Shown here one piece after another: positions 12,236-20,638 of a stretch of DNA of 47,812 nt (positions are counted from its first letter, which is position 1; every line of letters starts with the position of its first letter). This stretch comes from Oscillospiraceae bacterium. GTDB lineage: Bacteria > Bacillota > Clostridia > Oscillospirales > Ruminococcaceae. A program made the position numbers and the translations under genes. Under the pieces are notes generated by a model. That model was not told the DNA's origin. It worked only from the letters and a program-made list of their open reading frames with translations, and did not search any database. The DNA is taken from the NCBI GenBank assembly GCA_017399765.1, contig JAFQBH010000025.1, positions 1-47,812 of the forward strand. The letters run 5' to 3'.

Positions 12236-13675
12236 ATGAGCGAAAAAGAAACTCTTGGCATGACTGAGCAGACTTCTGAAAAGAAAGAACTCAGCGCTGC
12301 CGAAAAAGCTAAAAAGAAAAAAGCAAAATATAATCTTGCAAAAGTAATTGTTGCTCTTTGCGTTGTGCTTTGCGTTGTTCTCACCGTTTTTGAACTTGGT
12401 GTAACTTACCGCACTGTTAAAGCCGCCGAAGTTGACGGAACCGAATATTCCGTTGCTGAATACAACTGGCTTTATACCAACAGCGTTTACGAGATTTATA
12501 ACAACTATTACAGAACCTATGGCGAAATGGCCGCATATTTCTTCAATCCCCAGGGAAATCTCAGCGAACAGGTTTATAATTCCGAAACCGGCGAAACCTG
12601 GGCAGATTACGTTAAAGATTATACCGACAGAACCTTTGTCGAAATGACTAAACTTTATGACGAAGGTAAAGCAGCCGGTTACGAACTTGACGAAGAATAT
12701 TATGAAACCATTGAAGCCGAATGGGATTCCATGGAAGCTGTTGCAAAATCTTACGGATATTCCGCAAACGAATATGCAGAGCTTAACTATGGCCGCGGCG
12801 TTAACGAAAAAGTTTTTAAAGAAATGTATGAACGTTACTACTACGCTTTCACTTATGCAGAAAACGTAGCTGAAAACGAAGAAGTTACCGCAAGCGATAT
12901 TGATGCTTATTACGGTGAACACGCTGAAGATTTTGACAGCGTTTCTTATAAAACCTATTTTGCAAGCGGAAGCGCAGCAGAAGGTGAAGACGCAGAAGCA
13001 GCAATGGACGAAGCAAAGGCAAAAGCCGAAGCTGTTCTTGCAGGAACTGAAGAAGCTGAATTCAGCGAAGTTGATTATTCCGTAAAAGCTTCTGTAAGCG
13101 GAACTTATGCAGACTGGCTTTTTGATGAAGCAAGAGTTGCCGGCGACAAAGAACTTTTCGAAACCGAAAGCGGTTATTATGTTGTTGAATTTGTTGAAGC
13201 AAACGACCTTCATTACAACACCGTTGATGTAAGACATATTCTTGTTGCTCCCGCAGATACCGCAAACGAAACCGCATGGCAGGAAGCTCTTGAAGCAGCA
13301 GAAAAATATGAAGCTGAATGGAAAGAACTTGGCGGAAGCGAAGAAAACTTCGCAGAAATCGCCGCAAAATATTCCGTTGACGGTTCCGCAGCAAACGGCG
13401 GTCTTTACGAAAATGTTTTCAAAGGCCAGATGGTTAAAGAATTTGAAGATTGGTCTTTTGACCCGGCAAGAAAAGCAGGCGATTCCGAAATCATCAAAAC
13501 CCAGTTCGGTTATCACATCATGTATTTCTCCGGTGTTGCAGAAGAATATTATTCTTATGTTGTTGACAGCGCCGTAAGAGGCGAAAGACTTAACGCATAT
13601 ATCGATGAAATTATCGAAGGCGTTGAAGTTTCCGAACTTTTCGGAAACAGATTTGTGGGCAAACATCTTGCCTGA
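12236..13675 (+). CDS. Membrane-anchored parvulin-type peptidyl-prolyl isomerase
   Basis: This 479-residue protein has a short cytoplasmic lysine-rich N-terminus, one membrane helix at about residues 34-54 and a large extracellular part. The PpiC/rotamase domain lies at about 328-440. It starts with VDVRHILV and ends with the FGYHIMYFSG strand typical of PrsA/SurA-like foldases. The region before it (about 70-320) is helical and holds the SurA_N-like chaperone part. The likely role is folding of exported proteins outside the membrane. The next gene is a paralogue with a lipoprotein anchor, so the pair may share clients. The start is preceded by AAGGATG. Confidence 0.86.
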   Translation: MSEKETLGMTEQTSEKKELSAAEKAKKKKAKYNLAKVIVALCVVLCVVLTVFELGVTYRTVKAAEVDGTEYSVAEYNWLYTNSVYEIYNNYYRTYGEMAAYFFNPQGNLSEQVYNSETGETWADYVKDYTDRTFVEMTKLYDEGKAAGYELDEEYYETIEAEWDSMEAVAKSYGYSANEYAELNYGRGVNEKVFKEMYERYYYAFTYAENVAENEEVTASDIDAYYGEHAEDFDSVSYKTYFASGSAAEGEDAEAAMDEAKAKAEAVLAGTEEAEFSEVDYSVKASVSGTYADWLFDEARVAGDKELFETESGYYVVEFVEANDLHYNTVDVRHILVAPADTANETAWQEALEAAEKYEAEWKELGGSEENFAEIAAKYSVDGSAANGGLYENVFKGQMVKEFEDWSFDPARKAGDSEIIKTQFGYHIMYFSGVAEEYYSYVVDSAVRGERLNAYIDEIIEGVEVSELFGNRFVGKHLA

Positions 13676-13694
13676 TTGAATTTCAGTAAAAATT

Positions 13695-13728
13695 GGGACG
13701 GCTTTTTCCCTTAAAAGCCGTCCCATAT
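13695..13728 (+). terminator. Hairpin between the two foldase genes
   Basis: A 12-bp stem (GGGACGGCTTTT with AAAAGCCGTCCC, 13695-13706 and 13713-13724) is followed by ATATTTT. The T-tract is weak, so it may attenuate rather than stop transcription into the next gene. Confidence 0.65.
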
Positions 13729-13759
13729 TTTAAATTAAGCCGAAAGGATTTTGAAAACC

Positions 13760-15544
13760 ATGAAAAGATTTTTTGCGGTTTTTCTCGCCGCAATGCTTTT
13801 GATTTCCGCTTTTGCCGGTTGTTCTTCGGAAAAAGCACCGGAAGAAACCGGCGGAGAATCTCCGGTTGCGATTAAAATCGGAAATACAGAATTTACCGTT
13901 GAAGACGTTGATTATATGTATGTAACAACCTTTAACGATATGTATAACTATTATGCATCCACTTATGGAAATTACATCAGCGCAATTATTGATATTACAA
14001 AACCGCTTGATGAACAGATGATCGATGAAACCACAAGCTGGCACCAGTATATCGTTGATTACACAGTAAATTCTCTTAAAAGTTTTACCGGAATTTATGA
14101 AAAAGCAATTGCAGAGGGATTTGTTCTTCCCGAAGAATATCAGGCAGATCTTGATACCCTTGAACAGCAGCTTGATGAAATTGCCGTTTCCGCAGGAATG
14201 ACCAGAGAAGAATATCTTTCAAGCATGTACGGCGGAAGAGTTGGAATTGAAACTGTCAAAAAGATGACGGAATTCCGTTATCTTGTTGCATCTTATGCCG
14301 AAGCATATGAAGCTGAAATCGAAGTTGCCGCAGAGGATATTGAAGCTTACTACAATTCCAACAAACAAAACATAGATACCGTTGATTTCCGTTTCTATTC
14401 TTCTTATTATGAGGATCCGGCAGAAGAAACCGAAACGGAAGAAACCACCGAAGAAAAGGAAAAAGTTCTTACACAGGAAGAAGCAAAAGCACAGGCAGAT
14501 GCCCTTGCCGCCGTTCATACCGCAGAAGAATTCAATGCTCTTGCAAAAGAATTTACCACCGACGAAGAGCAGAAAAAACTTTTTGATGAAGGCGACGCAA
14601 CTCTTTTTGCCGGGGCAGGATATTCTTCCACCGGAATTGAGGAAGTTTCCAAATGGCTTTTTGATGAAAGCAGAAAACAGGGCGATACTTTTATCCACCA
14701 TGACGAAGATTACAACAGCTATCTTACAATTATGTTTGAACAGCGTGTTGACCCGGATTACGATTATATCGATGTTCGCCATATCCTTATAATGCCCGAA
14801 GAAAATGAAGAGGGCACCAAAACTGACGAAGCCTGGGCAGAAGCCGAAGCAAAGGCAAACGAAATTTATGACGGCTATCTTGCCGGTGAACAGACCGAAG
14901 AAGCTTTTGCAGCCCTTGCGGTCGAACATTCCCAGGACGGAAATGCTTCCCGCGGCGGAATTTATGAAAATGTTAAAAGGGGACAGATGGTTCCGACTTT
15001 TAACGATTGGTGCTTCGATGAAACCAGAGTTCCCGGTGACAGCGGAATTGTAAAAACTCCTTATGGTTACCATATCATGTATTTTTCCGGAACCGGCGAC
15101 AACAACCTTGTAAGCCTTATTGAACCCGCTGTTAAAAGCGAAAGAGTTGATGCATGGGTCGTTGAATGCTCCGCAGAGCTTAAAGAAGAAAGAACAGAAG
15201 AATTTGATTCCGTCGGCGGAATGATCGATGAAATTGTTGCGGCAGCAAACGAAGCCGCAGGAAACGAGCCCACCGCGGAAGAGGAAAAGGAAGTTAAATC
15301 CTACACCGGAATCATCATCGGCGTTCTTATTGCAATTATCTTTGTATGCATTATTATTATCATTAAGAATGTAAAGAAAAAACCGGAACAGGAAGAAATG
15401 ACCGAATCCGAAGAAACCGAAGAATCTGTTCTTGAGGCTACCGACGAAGACCTTACCGAAGAGGAACTTCTTGCAGAGGAAGCTTTTGAGGAAAATCCTT
15501 CCGAAGAAGAAGCTGAAGAAGTTTCCGAAGAAACCGAAGAATAA
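13760..15544 (+). CDS. Parvulin-type foldase lipoprotein with C-terminal membrane helix
   Basis: This 594-residue protein has a lipoprotein signal ending FAGC (Cys21) and a parvulin domain at about 335-450 (DVRHILI to YGYHIMYFSG). A low-complexity Glu/Thr stretch near residues 215-235 interrupts the chaperone part. Near the C-terminus a hydrophobic helix (about 515-536) is followed by Lys-rich residues and an acidic tail of about 50 residues. A lipid anchor at one end and a membrane helix at the other is unusual for PrsA proteins. The ATG at 13760 is preferred because GAAAGGA sits 11 bases upstream; an in-frame TTG at 13751 is too close to it. Confidence 0.84.
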   Translation: MKRFFAVFLAAMLLISAFAGCSSEKAPEETGGESPVAIKIGNTEFTVEDVDYMYVTTFNDMYNYYASTYGNYISAIIDITKPLDEQMIDETTSWHQYIVDYTVNSLKSFTGIYEKAIAEGFVLPEEYQADLDTLEQQLDEIAVSAGMTREEYLSSMYGGRVGIETVKKMTEFRYLVASYAEAYEAEIEVAAEDIEAYYNSNKQNIDTVDFRFYSSYYEDPAEETETEETTEEKEKVLTQEEAKAQADALAAVHTAEEFNALAKEFTTDEEQKKLFDEGDATLFAGAGYSSTGIEEVSKWLFDESRKQGDTFIHHDEDYNSYLTIMFEQRVDPDYDYIDVRHILIMPEENEEGTKTDEAWAEAEAKANEIYDGYLAGEQTEEAFAALAVEHSQDGNASRGGIYENVKRGQMVPTFNDWCFDETRVPGDSGIVKTPYGYHIMYFSGTGDNNLVSLIEPAVKSERVDAWVVECSAELKEERTEEFDSVGGMIDEIVAAANEAAGNEPTAEEEKEVKSYTGIIIGVLIAIIFVCIIIIIKNVKKKPEQEEMTESEETEESVLEATDEDLTEEELLAEEAFEENPSEEEAEEVSEETEE

Positions 15545-15561
15545 TTATTAAGCAAAAAAGA

Positions 15562-15590
15562 AAACCGCCCGGAAGGGCGGTTTTTTTATT
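15562..15590. terminator. Bidirectional terminator between convergent genes
   Basis: CCGCCC and GGGCGG (15565-15570, 15575-15580) enclose a GGAA loop. A-run and T-run flanks lengthen the stem, and T residues follow at 15581-15587. Confidence 0.92.
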
Positions 15591-16269
15591 CATAGGATTC
15601 TCCGAGAGTCCGGAGCAGGTATTCGTTTTCACCGGAATATTCAATCCAGCAAAAAAGGTTTGTTCCGGAAATTCTTCCGTTGCTCACAAATGCAACAACC
15701 TGGGATTCACCGGCTTTCGGAACGAAAATCGTTGCGGTGCAGGTTCCAGTTTCCGGGTCATAGACAGCGTCGCTTTTCCGGACTGTGTTGCGGTCGTCAG
15801 ACTCATAAAATACGGAAAGGGAATAACGGTATCCGTCCTTGTGGTTTCCAGGGGTGAAAATTATTTCAACGGCAAGAAAATCCTCGGTGCATTCTTCCAG
15901 AACAAGGCTGTGGGAATAGGAAGTTATGGGGAAACGGATTGTTTTTTCGGTTTGCACGCCGTTTTTGCAGCCATAAAAAATTAAAATAATAAGAAGAATT
16001 GTGATACCGAAAATGGCAAGGGATTTTGAGCTGATTATAATTTTTTTATCTTCGGGAGGAGATTCTCTCTGGGGTTCATATCCGAAAAGTTCGTTTGGAG
16101 AAACTTCGAGAACTTCGCAGAGTTTTAAAATGTTGGCGGTTTCCGGCTGGGCTGTGCCGTTTTCCCATTTTGAAACAGCCTGGCGCGAAACTTCAATTTT
16201 TGCGGCAAGTTCTTCTTGCGAAAAGCCTTTGGCTTTTCTTGCGGCGGAAAATTTTTCACCAAATTCCAT
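15586..16269 (-). CDS. Xre-type HTH regulator with a membrane helix
   Basis: This 227-residue protein begins with a Cro/Xre helix-turn-helix (residues 1-60, SQEELAAKIEVSRQAVSKWE). A linker follows, then one membrane helix at about 82-100 and an extracellular domain of about 120 residues with no recognised family. Such proteins are thought to link an outside signal to a DNA-binding domain. ATG at 16269 is chosen because an AGGGGGCGG site precedes it; an upstream in-frame ATG lies in the promoter. It is divergent from the flavodoxin-like gene across a palindrome that may be its operator. The signal is unknown. Confidence 0.83.
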   Translation of the reverse strand: MEFGEKFSAARKAKGFSQEELAAKIEVSRQAVSKWENGTAQPETANILKLCEVLEVSPNELFGYEPQRESPPEDKKIIISSKSLAIFGITILLIILIFYGCKNGVQTEKTIRFPITSYSHSLVLEECTEDFLAVEIIFTPGNHKDGYRYSLSVFYESDDRNTVRKSDAVYDPETGTCTATIFVPKAGESQVVAFVSNGRISGTNLFCWIEYSGENEYLLRTLGESYE

Positions 16270-16294
16270 AAAACCGCCCCCTTTTTCTGATTTT

Positions 16295-16323
16295 ATTTTA
16301 TCAGAACAAAGACTTTTTAACAA
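16295..16323 (-). promoter_or_regulatory. Promoter of the HTH regulator
   Basis: Read on the minus strand, TTGTTA (16318-16323) and TAAAAT (16295-16300) are separated by 17 bases. It ends about 25 bases before the regulator start codon. Confidence 0.7.
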
Positions 16324-16340
16324 CCGCTTTTGGCTTGAAA

Positions 16341-16379
16341 TTCCGCAACCTTGGGTTGCGGAAGGAATTTTATTATGTT
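16341..16379 (+). promoter_or_regulatory. Palindromic operator candidate overlapping the flavodoxin-like gene promoter
   Basis: A perfect 10-bp inverted repeat (TTCCGCAACC, 3-base spacer, GGTTGCGGAA; 16341-16363) overlaps a possible -35 (TTGGGT, 16351-16356). A TATGTT -10 lies 17 bases on (16374-16379). It lies between divergent genes, one of which is a regulator, so operator function is a reasonable inference. Confidence 0.6.
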
Positions 16380-16414
16380 AGAATTATCAAAGAAACAAAA
16401 AGGAGGCGATTTTC

Positions 16415-16903
16415 ATGAAACCTTCCGCAATTTTATATAATTCAAACACCGGATTTACCGAAAGATATGCAAAAATGCTCGGCGAAAAAACGGGGCTTCC
16501 GGTTTTTTCTGCCGAAAATCCGCCGAAAAAGGGAGCGGCGGTGATATATATGGGCTGGCTTATGGCCGGAAGCGTTTTCGGCTATAAAAAAGCCGCAAAG
16601 AATTATGATATAAAAGCGGTGATCGGAACAAGCCTTGCCCCAACAGGAGCGCTTGTTGAATCAATCAGAAAAAACTGCGGCGTTCCGGAGGATTTTCCGG
16701 TTTTCAACGTCCAGGCGGGAATGAACCGCGAAAAGCTCAAAGGCGGTTACGCTTTTGGAATAAAAATGCTCACGAAATTTATGTCAAAAAAGAAAAAACG
16801 CAGCCCGGAAGAAGAAGCCATGCTTGAACTTCTTGTTAAGGGCGGCGATTATGTTTCGGAAGAAAATCTTTCCGAGGTACTTGAATGGTATAATAAGTTA
16901 TAA
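16415..16903 (+). CDS. Flavodoxin-like domain protein
   Basis: This 162-residue protein has the flavodoxin fold signature. The first strand and phosphate loop are ILYNSNTGFTERYA, where the loop after NS holds the T-G-x-T pattern that binds FMN phosphate. The YMGWLMAGSVFGY segment matches the second loop of the HemG/Flavodoxin_5 type. It probably carries FMN and acts in electron transfer, but its partner is unknown. The Lys-rich C-terminus (KFMSKKKKRSPEEE) is not part of a standard flavodoxin. An AAGGAGG site lies 11 bases before the ATG. It ends at a shared terminator. Confidence 0.78.
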   Translation: MKPSAILYNSNTGFTERYAKMLGEKTGLPVFSAENPPKKGAAVIYMGWLMAGSVFGYKKAAKNYDIKAVIGTSLAPTGALVESIRKNCGVPEDFPVFNVQAGMNREKLKGGYAFGIKMLTKFMSKKKKRSPEEEAMLELLVKGGDYVSEENLSEVLEWYNKL

Positions 16904-16908
16904 AAAAA

Positions 16909-16938
16909 GACCCGTCCGAAAGGACGGGTCAGATTTTT
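16909..16938. terminator. Bidirectional terminator between convergent genes
   Basis: GACCCGTCC and GGACGGGTC (16909-16917, 16922-16930) enclose a GAAA loop. Seven A residues precede and a T-run follows. Confidence 0.92.
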
Positions 16939-16941
16939 TTA

Positions 16942-17427
16942 TTAAAGGGTTTTCATAAGAAGCCATTCGCCGATTCCTTTTTTAAGAAGATCGGGGACGA
17001 GAAGAAGGGGTTTGAAACCTTTTTTCTGATAAAGGGCTTTTGCTCTGGGGTTGAAGTCGGAAACAGCGATGAATGCTTTGTCGAATCCCATCTGTTTGGA
17101 AATTCCGAGGAAGATATCGATAAGCTGGTCGCCGATTCCTTTTCCGCGGTAGCCGTCTTTAACGCCGAGAAGAGCAAGATAGGGAAGTTCGCCATACATA
17201 CCCATCATATCATATACCATAAGACCGACGGGTTCGCCTTTTTCGGTTTCGGCAATAATTACGTTTCCGTTTTCAAGAGGACCATAAACCCATTCACGGA
17301 GGGTATCGGTATCTTTGAAATAGTGGTCATAAAGAGGGCTTTTATCGAAAATTTTGACGTATTCGTCCCATTTTTCGGTGGTGCCTTTTACAAAATTAAC
17401 TCTGTATTTATAATCCATCTGAGACAT
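16942..17427 (-). CDS. GNAT-family N-acetyltransferase
   Basis: This 161-residue protein has the GNAT acetyl-CoA binding signature GVKDGYRGKGIGDQLI in its middle (R-G-x-G-I-G) and the C-terminal NPRAKALYQKKGF segment typical of motif B. The substrate cannot be read from sequence. ATG at 17427 is chosen because GGGAGG lies eight bases upstream; the in-frame ATG at 17445 overlaps that site. The gene is a single transcription unit ending at a terminator shared with the flavodoxin-like gene. Confidence 0.86.
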   Translation of the reverse strand: MSQMDYKYRVNFVKGTTEKWDEYVKIFDKSPLYDHYFKDTDTLREWVYGPLENGNVIIAETEKGEPVGLMVYDMMGMYGELPYLALLGVKDGYRGKGIGDQLIDIFLGISKQMGFDKAFIAVSDFNPRAKALYQKKGFKPLLLVPDLLKKGIGEWLLMKTL

Positions 17428-17509
17428 TTTTAAAATTCCTCCCAAAAAGACAAATTTTTACAACTGAATTATACTCCCGAAGAGATAAATTGTCAATATA
17501 ATTTGTGTC

Positions 17510-17538
17510 TTGACAATAATTTTAAGGGGTGTTATAAT
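17510..17538 (+). promoter_or_regulatory. Strong promoter of the valS T-box transcript
   Basis: Consensus TTGACA (17510-17515) and TATAAT (17533-17538) are separated by 17 bases. Transcription should start near 17545, just before stem I of the T-box. Confidence 0.92.
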
Positions 17539-17549
17539 CCTTATGTTAT

Positions 17550-17845
17550 CTAAAGGCTATGATGAAGAGTGCGCTTTGCAAAAGCTGTTTTTGAAAGAGA
17601 GCCGGCGGTTGGTGAAAGCCGGAAAACGGTTGCTTTGCGCTGTAGCTTCGGAGCCGAAGGGAAGAAAACCGAAAGGCGATTAGAACCCTTCCGCGAAAGG
17701 CTGCGTAAGTGTCCCGGAAGCATTATCCGTTGCTTCCAAAGAGCGGTATCCGCCTTTTGGCGGATGCAATTTGAGTGGTACCGCGGGTCTGTTGATATTA
17801 CAAGCTCGTCTCAAAGAAAAATTTCTTTGGGACGAGTTTTTTTAT
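17550..17845 (+). promoter_or_regulatory. T-box leader controlling valS, probable Val (GUA) specifier
   Basis: The T-box motif TGGTACCGCGG lies at 17776-17786. The terminator is CTCGTCTCAAAGAAA paired with TTTCTTTGGGACGAG (17805-17819, 17822-17836), then T residues. In stem I, GGCT/AGCC and GAAG/CTTC close a kink-turn and specifier loop, and GCGC/GCGC pairs above it. The 3' side of that loop reads U-GUA-G (17641-17645), which puts a valine codon at the specifier position, in agreement with valS downstream. Uncharged tRNA-Val should favour antitermination. Confidence 0.94.
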
Positions 17846-17895
17846 TTTTCCCAAAGCTAAAACGGAAATATATTAAAGAAAGAGGAAAATCAGAA

Positions 17896-20514
17896 ATGCG
17901 CAAAGAACTTGACAAAACTTATGATCCTGCGCAGGTGGAAAAACGCATCTATCAGTTCTGGCTCGACGGAGGCTATTTCCACGCAGAAGTTAACCCGGAA
18001 AAGAAACCTTTCACAATCGTAATTCCGCCGCCAAACATCACCGGTAAGCTCCATATGGGCCATGCTCTTGACAACACCATTCAGGATATTCTTATTCGTA
18101 TGAAGAGAATGCAGGGCTATGAAGCTCTCTGGATGCCCGGAACCGACCATGCTTCTATTGCAACTGAAGTTAAAATCGTTGAAAACATGAGAGCGGAAGG
18201 TCTTTCAAAAGACGACGTAGGCCGCGAAGGATTCCTTGAAAGAGCATGGGAATGGAAAAAGAACTATGGCGGAACCATTGTAAAACAGCTTAAAACTCTC
18301 GGCTGTTCCTGCGATTGGGACCGCGAAAGATTTACCCTTGATGAAGGCTGTTCCAAAGCGGTTCGCAAAGTTTTTGGAGAACTTTATAACAAAGGTCTTA
18401 TTTATCGCGGCGAAAGAATCATCAACTGGTGCCCGAAATGCGGAACCTCCATTTCCGATGCGGAGGTTGAATATGAGGACCAGGCGGGCCATTTCTGGCA
18501 TCTTCGCTATCCGCTTACCGATGGAAGCGGCTGGCTTGAACTTGCAACAACCCGTCCGGAAACCCTCCTCGGCGATACTGCCGTTGCAGTTAACCCCAAG
18601 GACGAAAGATACACTTCCTATATAGGAAAAACCGTAACCCTTCCCCTCGTCGGAAGAGAAATCCCCGTTGTTGCCGATGAATACGTTGATATGGAATTCG
18701 GTACCGGCGTTGTAAAAATCACCCCGGCACACGACCCCAACGACTTTGAAGTAGGTCTTCGCCACAATCTTCCCGTAATCAACGTTATGACCGATGACGC
18801 AAAAATCACCGAAGATTATCCCAAATATGCAGGTATGGACCGTTATGATGCAAGAAAAGCAATCGTTGCCGATCTTGAAGAAGGTGGATTCCTTGTTCGC
18901 GTTGAAGACCATGAACATAACGTAGGAACCTGCTATCGCTGCCATACCACCGTTGAACCCAGAGTTTCTCTCCAGTGGTTCGTTGCAATGAAGGAACTTG
19001 CAAAACCCGCTATCGAGGCTGTAAAAGACGGTGACGTTCGTTTCGTTCCCGAAAGATTTGACAAAAACTATTTCCACTGGATGGAAAATATCCGTGACTG
19101 GTGCATCAGCCGTCAGCTCTGGTGGGGTCACAGAATCCCCGTCTGGTACTGCGACGATTGCGGAAAGGATACCCTTTGCGTTGACGGTGAACCGAAATGC
19201 TGCGAACATTGCCACAGCGAAAATATCCACCAGGATCCGGATACCCTTGATACCTGGTTCAGCTCCGCTCTCTGGCCTTTCAGCACCATGGGCTGGCCGG
19301 AAGAAACTCCTGAATATAACTACTTCTATCCTACCAATGTTCTCGTAACCGGATATGATATCATCACTTTCTGGGTTTCCAGAATGATTTTCTCCGCCCT
19401 TGCCTATACCGGCAAGAAACCTTTCACCGATGTTGTTATCCACGGACTTGTTCGTGATGCTCTCGGCAGAAAGATGTCCAAATCTCTTGGCAACGGCATC
19501 GATCCCCTTGAAATCATCGATACTTTCGGTGCAGACGCTCTCCGTCTTGCCCTTGTAACCGGTATTTCCGCAGGTAACGATACACGTTTCACCGACGAAA
19601 AAGTAACTTCCTGCCGTAACTTTGCAAATAAACTCTGGAACGCGGCAAGATTCGTTCTTATGAACCTTCCGGAAGATTTCAACGAAACCGAACTTCCCGA
19701 AGAACTTGCTCTTGAAGATAAATGGCTTCTTTCCCAGTATAACGACCTTGTTAAAGCCGCAACCGAAAACATCGAAAACTATGATATCGGCGTTGCGGAA
19801 CAGAAGATCGTTGATTTCATCTGGGATACTTACTGCAGCTGGTACATCGAACTTGCAAAAGCAAGACTCCAGGGAGAATCCGCAGATTCCGCAAGAAGAG
19901 TTCTTGTTTATGTTCTCACCGGTGTTCTTAAACTTCTCCATCCGTTCATGCCTTTCATCACCGAAGAAATCTGGCAGGCGCTTCCTCACGAAGGCGAATC
20001 CATCATGGTTGCCGAATGGCCCGAATATACCGAGGAACATTGCTTCACCAAAGAGGCAGAGGATTTCACCAAGGTTATGGACGCAATCAAAGCTATCCGT
20101 AACCGCAGAGCAGAGATGAACGTTCCGCCTTCCAAGAAAGCAAAACTCTTTATCGAAACCGATTCCGGCGAAGTTTTTGAACAGGGCGCACCTTTCCTTA
20201 TGAAACTTGCTTCCGCTTCCGAAGTTGACATCAATGTTGAATTCGATAAAGCAGGTGCTGTTCAGGTAATCACCGACGCTGCAAAAATCTATATCCCCAT
20301 GGCAGAACTTATCGACATGGCAAAAGAGCTTGAGCGTCTTAACAAAGAAAAAGAACAGTGCGAAAAACAGGCATCCGGTCTTGAAGCAAGACTTCAGAAC
20401 CCCGGCTTTGTAAACAAAGCACCGGAAAACGTTGTTGCCGCAGAACGCGACAGACTTGCAAAACTTAAAGAAAGACTTGCAAAACTCGAAGAATCCATTG
20501 CAGCAATGAAATAA
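17896..20514 (+). CDS. valS: Valine--tRNA ligase
   Basis: This 872-residue class I synthetase charges tRNA-Val. The HIGH-type motif reads HMGH at residues 53-56, and KMSKS lies at 526-530. An editing CP1 domain lies between them, and a C-terminal Leu/Lys/Glu coiled coil (about 800-872) is the valyl-specific tRNA arm. Zinc-ribbon-like CPKCG occurs in the insertion. Length is usual for the family. The start at 17896 follows AGAGG and lies just after the T-box terminator. Longer frames reaching into the leader are not translated. Confidence 0.98.
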   Translation: MRKELDKTYDPAQVEKRIYQFWLDGGYFHAEVNPEKKPFTIVIPPPNITGKLHMGHALDNTIQDILIRMKRMQGYEALWMPGTDHASIATEVKIVENMRAEGLSKDDVGREGFLERAWEWKKNYGGTIVKQLKTLGCSCDWDRERFTLDEGCSKAVRKVFGELYNKGLIYRGERIINWCPKCGTSISDAEVEYEDQAGHFWHLRYPLTDGSGWLELATTRPETLLGDTAVAVNPKDERYTSYIGKTVTLPLVGREIPVVADEYVDMEFGTGVVKITPAHDPNDFEVGLRHNLPVINVMTDDAKITEDYPKYAGMDRYDARKAIVADLEEGGFLVRVEDHEHNVGTCYRCHTTVEPRVSLQWFVAMKELAKPAIEAVKDGDVRFVPERFDKNYFHWMENIRDWCISRQLWWGHRIPVWYCDDCGKDTLCVDGEPKCCEHCHSENIHQDPDTLDTWFSSALWPFSTMGWPEETPEYNYFYPTNVLVTGYDIITFWVSRMIFSALAYTGKKPFTDVVIHGLVRDALGRKMSKSLGNGIDPLEIIDTFGADALRLALVTGISAGNDTRFTDEKVTSCRNFANKLWNAARFVLMNLPEDFNETELPEELALEDKWLLSQYNDLVKAATENIENYDIGVAEQKIVDFIWDTYCSWYIELAKARLQGESADSARRVLVYVLTGVLKLLHPFMPFITEEIWQALPHEGESIMVAEWPEYTEEHCFTKEAEDFTKVMDAIKAIRNRRAEMNVPPSKKAKLFIETDSGEVFEQGAPFLMKLASASEVDINVEFDKAGAVQVITDAAKIYIPMAELIDMAKELERLNKEKEQCEKQASGLEARLQNPGFVNKAPENVVAAERDRLAKLKERLAKLEESIAAMK

Positions 20515-20518
20515 TGCG

Positions 20519-20570
20519 CCCCTTGCCTAAAGGGGAGAGGGCCACATACCGTAAGGTGTGGCGAGGGGAT
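20519..20570 (+). repeat. Short double-hairpin intergenic element
   Basis: A CCCCTT/AAGGGG hairpin (20519-20524, 20530-20535) is followed by GGGAGAGG, a second hairpin CCACATACC/GGTGTGG (one bulge) and GCGAGGGGATT. This pattern recalls small palindromic repeats scattered between genes in many Clostridia. Only one copy is in the window, so repeat status is inference. Confidence 0.5.
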
Positions 20571-20582
20571 TCAGCTAATAAA

Positions 20583-20617
20583 AGAGCCGCCGTTTCCGGC
20601 GGCTCTTATAACTTTTT
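20583..20617 (+). terminator. Terminator after valS
   Basis: AGAGCCGCC and GGCGGCTCT (20583-20591, 20598-20606) form a nine-base-pair stem, followed by TATAAC and six T residues. Confidence 0.85.
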
Positions 20618-20638
20618 TATTGAAAGGCGGAAAAACCG

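Noticed and set aside
17569-17895. N-terminal extension of valS into the leader
   Set aside because: The region is a T-box with terminator; the true start at 17896 matches the family and has a ribosome binding site.
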